DNA of 26,329 nucleotides, taken from Cochliopodium minus. Lineage: Eukaryota; Discosea; Himatismenida; Cochliopodiidae. The stretch is taken from contig JAMYWO010000030.1 of NCBI GenBank assembly GCA_024220525.1, positions 215,167 through 241,495 of the forward strand, in the 5' to 3' direction. This document shows positions 20,501 to 26,329 of the stretch, one piece after another (position 1 is the stretch's first letter; every line of letters begins with the position of its first letter). The position numbers and the translations under genes were made by a program. A model generated the notes under the pieces. The model was not told the DNA's origin and searched no databases. It was given only the letters and a program-made list of their open reading frames with translations.

Positions 20501-21255
20501 CTTTCTTCTCTCAAAGAAAAAATCAACGAAAATCAAAATGAAAATTTAAATTATTCTGTTGCGAAACAATACATAAAAGATGGGTAATTTTATTAAATTT
20601 TTTAATTTTATAAAATTTTTTTTTAGATTTTTATTTTTATTATTTTCGATTATTTTTAAATTTTTTTTTATAATTTAATTTTTGTAGTTTGGAATGTTGT
20701 AATAATTATGTAACAGAATATTTGAATACATACAATTCCGTTGTCTTGGCGCTCGAAAACCAAAAACAGAAACTCAGAAATTTAATTTATTTAAGTTTTG
20801 GGGGAAAAATTGGTTTCAAAAAAGTGTAAACATTTTTTCAAAAAGTTTAATTAGAATCAAAAAATAAAAATTTAATTTAATTTTTTTTTTTTTAGAACAA
20901 GCAAATATTTGAAGGAAGTAAGAAGATTATTTAATTTATTTTTTTTTTCTTTAAATACTTTTATTTTTTTTGATAGATAAGATCTTGGGCAGAATCAACA
21001 ATTAAAATACATTGTGATTCTATTATTCAAAGAGAAATTTTTGGAAAGTCAAGAGAAGAAATATCAAATGTTTTGGAAGAATCCAAAAAACAAATGTTGT
21101 CTGGTTTCGAAAGTCTCTTCAAAGAATCCATCCCTGAACCCATTTGTGAAGTGAATCTCCTCTTCAAAAAATTGACCAGCGAAATGGAGAAGAAAGTTTT
21201 ACAAAATAAGTTGAATGAAGGACTAAGAAATGGAGAAAAGAAAAAAACTTTTTAA
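17511..21255 (+). CDS. Uncharacterised 790-residue helical protein
   Basis: Eleven exons (17511-17727, 17807-18220, 18306-18512, 18557-18846, 19010-19207, 19456-19586, 19865-20160, 20403-20583, 20688-20825, 20896-20917, 20977-21255) join to 2373 nt. Acceptors at 19862 and 19865 are both possible and differ by one codon. The first 75 residues are strongly basic with KEKEKKDKEK runs; then comes a helical stretch, an Asn-rich linker near residue 260, and about 500 residues of alpha-helical character with scattered Cys. No signal peptide, membrane segment or catalytic motif appears. I recognise no family. The even spread of amphipathic helices suggests a scaffold or tethering-type protein, but this is only an impression. 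Exon 10 is a 22-nt microexon with flanking phases that fit exactly. The join of exon 1 to exon 2 is the least certain step, so the gene could start at 17812. Confidence 0.68.
20161..20402 (+). repeat. AT microsatellite-filled intron 7
   Basis: A 242-nt intron of the helical protein gene made of two low-complexity blocks: (ATTTT)n-like at about 20161-20290 and (ATTTTTT)n at about 20310-20368. Nothing else is present. Confidence 0.75.
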
Positions 21256-21337
21256 ATTTATTTTTTTAAAAAGAATTGTTTTATTAATAAAATTAAATTA
21301 TTTAAAAAAAAAATTTCTTTATTTAAAAATTTTTTTT

Positions 21338-24138
21338 TTAATTTTCAGTCTCTTCCCATTTACAATTATCTTCAAACCATTGATAAGCAAGGCGTATTCT
21401 TTCCTCACATTGAGAATTATTATCTGCAGTTACAATGATACAAGAAACAGCATCGGCACAGCTAGATCTTTTTGTATAAACAGTTCCAGGAGGAACATAG
21501 TTGATGAGGGCTTGTATGTATTCTGGTTTCTTTTTGTCGTTGTCGTCTGGTAAGGAAACGAGTTTTCCTTTCTTAGGGTAGCAGAATATCCATCCTACAT
21601 TATTAATGAGAGGTTTTCTTTCCTTGTAAGAAATGTTTTTATCAATATTATCCCACAAAGTAACTTTGTCTATTTTTTTTAAAAAAAAAAAATAATAAAA
21701 AATAAAAAATAAAAAATAAAATAATATGTTCTGTCATTTTTTACCATTGCATTGAGATTGTGCAAAGGTTTTAGATAAAGATATTCCAAATATTTCTCGG
21801 AATTGAAAAGGAATTCCTCCACCACCTGTTCTACTTGCAACCTTTATAAAAAAAATAGTGAAATAAAAAAATAAAAAATAAATATGAAAATAAATAAAAA
21901 ATAAAATATGAAAAATAAAAAATAAAATAAAATATTGAAAAAAATGAAAAATGAAAAATAAAAAATAAAAAATAAAAAATAAAAAATAAAAAAATGAAAA
22001 ATGAAAAATAAAAATAAAAAATAAAAAATAAAAAATAAAAAATAAAAAATAAAAAATAAAAAATAAAAAAAAAAAAAAATAAAAATAAAAAATAAAAAAT
22101 AAAATAAAAAATAAAAAATAAAAAATAAAAAATAAAAATTATTTACTTCACAAAAAACAATTTCGTTTTGAGGAGTAACCCAAGCCTCACCATGAAAAGG
22201 ATAAGAAGGAGGACCATCCAAAGATTTTAAACAAGAATGCATGAACTCGTTCAATCTCTCTGCCAAAGGGTCGCTGGGAGAAATAGAGTAAGCAGCTATG
22301 TATCTGTTTTCTGTAAAGTTGACAACCTGGCTCGTATATTTTGATGGCCAAATTGCTTTTAATTCTCCTAATTTTTATTTTTTTTATTTTTTAAAATTTT
22401 ATGTTTATTTTTATGTTTATTTTTATTTATTTTATTTTTATTTTTATTTTTATTTTTATTTTTATTTTTATTTTTATTTTTGTTTTTGTTTTTATTTTTA
22501 TTTTTTATTTTTTGTTTATTTATTTACTTAAATTTTTATTTTTTGTTTATTTATTTTTTTTATTTTATATTTTTAATTTTTGTTAAATTTTCATTATTTT
22601 TTATTTAAAATTATTTATTAGTCTAAAAGTTATTTATTGTTTTAAAGTTTTTTATTACCATCAAAAACAAGTCCGTCAATGTGATACATATCTCCATACA
22701 CAAAAGATTCAGCCATAAGTTCTAAAGGACCATCCATCACTTTTCTTCCTTCTCCTAAAACAAAAATAAATTTGAATAAAATAAAATTAATCAAAAAAAT
22801 CAAAAAATCACCTTCAATGCCAACAGACAAAACTTTGAGTAAGTCTTCTTCATTCTTAATCACAGAAGTAGAAATTGATCCTTTTGAAAAATTTTTCTGT
22901 CATTTATTATTTATTATTTATTTTTTTTTTAATTTTTTCATTCATCATTTTTTTTAAATTTTTCATTTTAAAAAAATTTTTTTTTTTTAATTTTTCATTT
23001 TAAAAAAATTTTTATGATATTTTGATATTTTTATATTTTATTTATTTATTTTATTTTATTTTTAAATATTTTATTTTTACCATAACCTTTTCTTGGTTTT
23101 AAAACAAGAGGATACCCATTTTTTTGAACGAATCCAAGCAAATCAACAGAACTTTCAATGGGAGCATAAACAGGACACTTCAAACCATTTTTGCTTATTT
23201 TATTTTTCATCACCACTTTGTCTCTAAAGTCCACCGCGCTCAAAATTGTTTGCCCGCTCTTTTCGATTCCCAACAGTTTTCTAATTTGTGCTGCTCTTAA
23301 CACTTCGTTTTCCGCAATGCAAATCACCTGAAAAAAAAAATTATAAAAACAAAAAAAAATTAAATTTAAAAAATAAAATAAATCATAAAAATAACAAATA
23401 AAAATAAAAATAATTGATAAAAATTAACGATGTCATGAAAATAAATTTTATTTAAAAAATTTTATTCACATTCAATTAGCTATTTTGTTAAAAAAAAAAA
23501 ATTTAAACAAACAACAAAAATTTTCTAAAGAAATTAATAAATCAACTTCACTTTATAATAAGAGAAATCAGAGATAATTAAACAAGAATTCCAAAATGTT
23601 TACAAAGAGGTTTTTTTTCAAATATTCCCTCAAATTCTTTTCTCAATTTTGATTGAAAATTTTCTTTTAATTTCAAAAAAGAAAATTTCATTAAGAAATA
23701 ATGACTTTATTAAATTTAAAAAGTAATAATTTTTAAGAAATTTAGGAATAAAAATATTTTTTTTTTTTCGTGGAAATATAATTAGGATGAAAATATATAT
23801 ATATATATTTTTTTTTTTGGAGTCACGTATTCAAAATTAAACTTTTGATGTAATTGCTGCGCTTTATATTCTACTTCTCCATTTGTATAATCATCAAATG
23901 CCTCGACATGTGCATATCTTTTGAAGGCTGCAAAATCTTTTTTGAGATCATCTCTTATATGATTATTAGTGAAGATTACAAGCTTCCTGTTCTTGGATAT
24001 CCATTCATGCACATCATCATATTGAAAGCCTGCCAAATATAAAATTGCTCCTGAAGTTGTTGAAGATGAAGTGTTTGATTTTGGTGTTGTGGATGTATTT
24101 GTTGTATTAAGTATTGGTGGGGGAGGTGGTAGATCCAT
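21338..24138 (-). CDS. ATP-grasp family carboxylate-amine ligase
   Basis: Seven exons (5' to 3': 24138-23827, 23327-23081, 22880-22812, 22754-22659, 22367-22147, 21841-21745, 21669-21338) join to 1374 nt, 457 residues. After a Pro/Thr/Ser-rich start (about 35 residues) comes a pre-ATP-grasp Rossmann part (GAILYLAGF, then the VICIAENEVLRAAQIRKLLG segment, read as the helix that sorts such ligases). The ATP-grasp core follows: YPLVLKPRKGYGSIS is the nucleotide-binding loop, LELMAESFVYGDMYHIDGLV the central strand pair, and FHGEAW with IVFCEVASRTGGGG the metal-binding end (Glu301, Glu314, Arg318). It forms a bond between a carboxylate and an amine or thiol through an acyl-phosphate. The substrate cannot be read; resemblance is to the CARNS1/L-amino-acid-ligase and BL00235-type group. 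It has no targeting signal. It ends 82 bp from the convergent helical protein gene. Confidence 0.82.
21880..22138. repeat. A-rich microsatellite in ATP-grasp gene intron 5
   Basis: A (AAAAAAT)n/(AAAAT)n tract fills most of the intron at 21842-22146. Small interruptions by G (ATGAAAA units) show partial decay of the array. Confidence 0.85.
22380..22620. repeat. (ATTTTT)n microsatellite in ATP-grasp gene intron 4
   Basis: The intron at 22368-22658 has a regular 6-base array at about 22425-22500 plus looser T-rich repeats. It runs in the opposite orientation to the tract one intron downstream in the same gene. Confidence 0.8.
23328..23826 (-). other. ATP-grasp gene intron 1
   Basis: The longest intron in the window (499 nt). 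It contains an (AT)n run at 23791-23808 and scattered poly(A), but no repeat array like the other introns and no reading frame. The exons on each side join in phase zero as FEY then VICIAENE, which is convincing for the fold. I see no hidden gene. Confidence 0.65.
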
Positions 24139-24324
24139 TTTAGGTTTTTTAAACTAAATTTTTTTTTATTTTCAATTTGAAGCATTTGATTAATCAACCA
24201 CAAGAAACAACTGTAATAAAAATGAATTACATCTTTGATTAAACAAAAATTTCTTGATCAATGTTCTTTCATCTTTTTCTTTGATTATTTATTATCATTA
24301 TTTCTCTTCAAAAATAAAAAAAAA
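24139..24324. promoter_or_regulatory. Divergent promoter region (ATP-grasp ligase / dynamitin)
   Basis: Only 186 bp separate two divergent start codons, so promoter elements of the two genes must overlap or be shared. The sequence is AT-rich with ATTTGATTAATCAACC near 24186; no named motif was recognised. Confidence 0.45.
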
Positions 24325-25797
24325 ATGAATTACAATGTAAGAATCGAACATTATACTTACACAACACTAAATTATTCAAATTATCTTCCAATATATTAGG
24401 AAAAGGAAGTGTATGAAATTGTTCCAAAAGAAGAATTGAAAGTTGGACCAGTGAATTTTCTAAAAACAGAAAACGTACAAATCAAATTATAAAATATGAA
24501 TCCCCTCATCAATCCCATTTTTTTAAAAAAATTTTTATAGACACAGAACAATAAAAATATAGAATCAGAAGAAATGAATATAACAGATTCATTCAATAAA
24601 TTCAAAAATCATTCCTTTGATACAAACAAATCAAGTAAGAAATAAAATTAATATTAATTTCAACAATAGATATTTTGAAGATCATTATAATATCTTTCAA
24701 TGTGTATGACAAAGAATAAAACTCATAATCTATTAATAATGTTGAAATAATTGCTTATAAATTCGGTAAAATTAGATTTCTCAAGTGATATATCATCAAA
24801 AAGAGGATTCAGAACAGATGAAATAAGGGAATATGAATTGCCACCATTAGAAATGAAAAAGAAAGAAGATATAGAAACAAAATATCAGAAATTTATGAGA
24901 TTAAAATTCGAAGTAAATTCCTTCTTGAAAGAATTAGAAGAGGAATGCAACAAATCTGATGAAAAAAATACTACAGAAGAAGTGACAGCAACACCCATCT
25001 TTGTGAGAGAAGAGATAATGTCATTATACAATCAATTGGAGCAGATAACAAAAGAGGAAGAGAGAAAGCAAAGATTATTCCCTCAATACGACAAAGAGAA
25101 ATTCGTTTCACTGAAAAATAATTTGGCATCACAAGTCATATCCAAGATAGAGGAGATAGGTAAGCATAATGAGCAACAAGATCCCTCCAACAACAAAGAT
25201 AAAAAGAATGAGATCACCTTTGAAGTCTATTATAATCCATCCAATGAGGAATCCTTGGAGAAAGCAAGGGCAGAACAACTAGAAAAGAGAATCTCCTTTG
25301 TGGAATCCATGGTGGGAAAGAACAACGATCAATCTCAGTTTCCCAACGAGAACTTGTGGGCCATCGTCGAGAATCTCTACAACAAAATCTCCCTCCTCGA
25401 TGAGAAGAGGCTCGAGATCCTCTCCAACCAAATCAAGAGGACCAACGAAACCATCGTCCAACTTCTCAACCAATCTGAATCTTCCACCGTCTCCGAGAAA
25501 GTCAACAAGATCTACGAGATGATGATCAAGTGGGATGAGATCGCTGATTCTGTTCCTTCTGTCGTCGATCGTTTGAAAGATTTGAAATCTGTTCATGAAC
25601 AGACTGTAGATTATTCTAATAACCTTCAGTTGGTTCAGAATGAGCAGTCTCAGATCTCCCAGCTCATCTTGTCTCACCAGCAGCTCCTTCAGAACATGGA
25701 GAGTTCCATCAAGGAGAATGCCAAGATCATCCGCGGTAACACCGAGAGTTTGGAGAATCGAATTAACCAACTTCAACAAAAATTAAATAAGAACTAA
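24325..25797 (+). CDS. DCTN2: Dynamitin (dynactin subunit 2, p50)
   Basis: Exons 24325-24336 (only 12 nt), 24400-24474, 24541-24634 and 24776-25797 join to 1203 nt, 400 residues, the same length as animal dynamitin. The start reads MNYN then EKEVYEIVPKEELK, matching the conserved N-terminal 'VYE' segment that embeds in the dynactin filament. Next comes the FNKFKNHSFDT stretch, then KSNFSSDISSKRGF, like the LDFSDRI segment of the human protein. Two long coiled-coil zones follow: TKYQKFMRLKFEVNSF onward, and the C-terminal part with LWAIVENLYNKISLLD, KVNKIYEMMIKWDEI and LKDLKSVHEQ, each matching the human order. It is a core shoulder subunit of dynactin, the dynein activator. The exon-4 acceptor at 24775 was chosen by phase. 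Codon use turns sharply GC-rich in the second half. Confidence 0.92.
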
Positions 25798-25873
25798 AAA
25801 AAGAGATTATATATTAAATTATTTGATTTAATTTTTGAAATTTCCATTATGTACACAAAAATTTTTAATTTTT

Positions 25874-26329
25874 TCATTTTTTATCTTCTTTATTCAAATT
25901 CAATTTATCTACTACCTGCATATCGAATGCCAATTGCTTTTTCACAAATATATTTCCTCCTTTTTTTGATTTGAAAATAAATAAATTATTAAAGATGAGA
26001 AGATTATAAATAAATTTGTATTACCTCTAGATAATCCTGCTTTCTTTAATGTCATATCATTTACTTCTTCATCAGAGTATATTTTCCTCGGAAAATTTGA
26101 ATAGAAGAAAAAATCTTTTGTTGTCAAAATGATTAAGTTTTAAAATTTTGAATTTGTTTATCTCAACTGTAATGGTGATATGTTTATCTTTTATACCAAT
26201 TATATTTACCTTCATCTCCATTTAATTTTTCAGCTACAAATAATTTCACAATTAATAGACTGTCATTCTCATCAAATTTTCCAATAATTACTTCTGAATT
26301 AGGAAGTGTGATTTTTAAGGTTGTTTGTG
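25874..26329 (-). CDS. UBX-domain protein (C-terminal part; 5' end outside window)
   Basis: Exons (5' to 3': beyond the window to 26210, 26114-26025, 25959-25874) are in phase and end at TGA (25874-25876). The translated end is a UBX domain: strand TTLKITLPNSEVIIGKF, helix NDSLLIVKLFVAEKL, the diagnostic loop YSNFPRKIYSDEEV with the Phe-Pro-Arg turn, then MTLKKAGLSRGGNIFVKKQL. UBX domains use the FPR turn to bind the N-domain of p97/Cdc48, so the protein is a likely Cdc48 cofactor. Its other domains (UBA, UAS, SEP) lie beyond the window, so the subfamily cannot be told. The last dozen residues are charged. It faces dynamitin tail to tail with 76 bp between. Confidence 0.85.

Noticed and set aside
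22401-22586. Phe/Ile-rich open frames over AT microsatellites (also at 21844-22140, 9100-9220 and 3742-3945)
   Set aside because: Translations of T-rich repeats are not proteins; they read as strings of Phe, Ile and Tyr with no flanking conserved sequence of their own.
25279-25779. Minus-strand open frame of 166 codons
   Set aside because: Antisense of the dynamitin coiled-coil exon, which aligns in order with the known protein.
1-26329. tRNA, rRNA or spliceosomal RNA genes
   Set aside because: I looked for T-loop-like and other conserved boxes on both strands and found none I could support.

Overview
This window is nuclear DNA of an AT-rich, intron-dense unicellular eukaryote. Every gene I can reconstruct is cut by short GT-AG introns made almost only of A and T, many filled with (ATTTTTT)n-type tracts. 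Exons are clearly richer in G+C. The standard code is in use (TAA and TGA are stops, no stop reassigned). Gene content (dynactin subunit, RasGAP, UBX protein, mitochondrial-type carrier, GPI-type surface peptidase, UBR zinc finger) suits a free-living amoeboid or flagellate protist. Dictyostelid-like Amoebozoa, Heterolobosea or a related lineage all fit, and the sequence alone does not decide. For each gene I joined exons at GT-AG sites and required total coding length to be a multiple of three; all complete models below pass.

Layout. 1-3960: tandem array of three copies (about 1.4 kb spacing) of one family with a glutamine-amidotransferase-like (ThuA-like) look. The first copy is open, the second is frameshifted near its start, the third is decayed. 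3960-4573: no gene; holds a 75-nt hairpin candidate. 4574-5383 (+): small UBR-box protein. 5437-7815 (-): secreted, probably GPI-anchored M28 aminopeptidase, 8 exons. 8134-9602 (+): mitochondrial carrier, 3 exons. 9691-13430 (-): 914-aa protein joining a capping-protein-interaction-like N-terminus and a long Lys/Glu/Pro repeat to a sulfide:quinone-oxidoreductase-like flavoprotein; one intron carries an 85-bp MITE. 13648-17025 (-): RasGAP-PH protein. 17511-21255 (+): 790-aa helical protein of unknown function, 11 exons. 21338-24138 (-): ATP-grasp ligase, 7 exons. 24325-25797 (+): dynamitin (dynactin p50). 25874-26329 (-): 3' part of a UBX-domain protein.

The genes are packed: convergent pairs are separated by 53-88 bp and divergent pairs by 186-485 bp, so three spacers probably act as two-way promoters. 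I see no operon-like or pathway grouping; the neighbours look functionally unrelated. The most distinctive items are the cytoskeletal-tail/flavoprotein fusion, whose oxidoreductase part has no methionine of its own before its FAD motif and lacks the usual SQR cysteine; the stand-alone UBR-box protein; the decaying tandem family; and the intronic MITE with long terminal inverted repeats.
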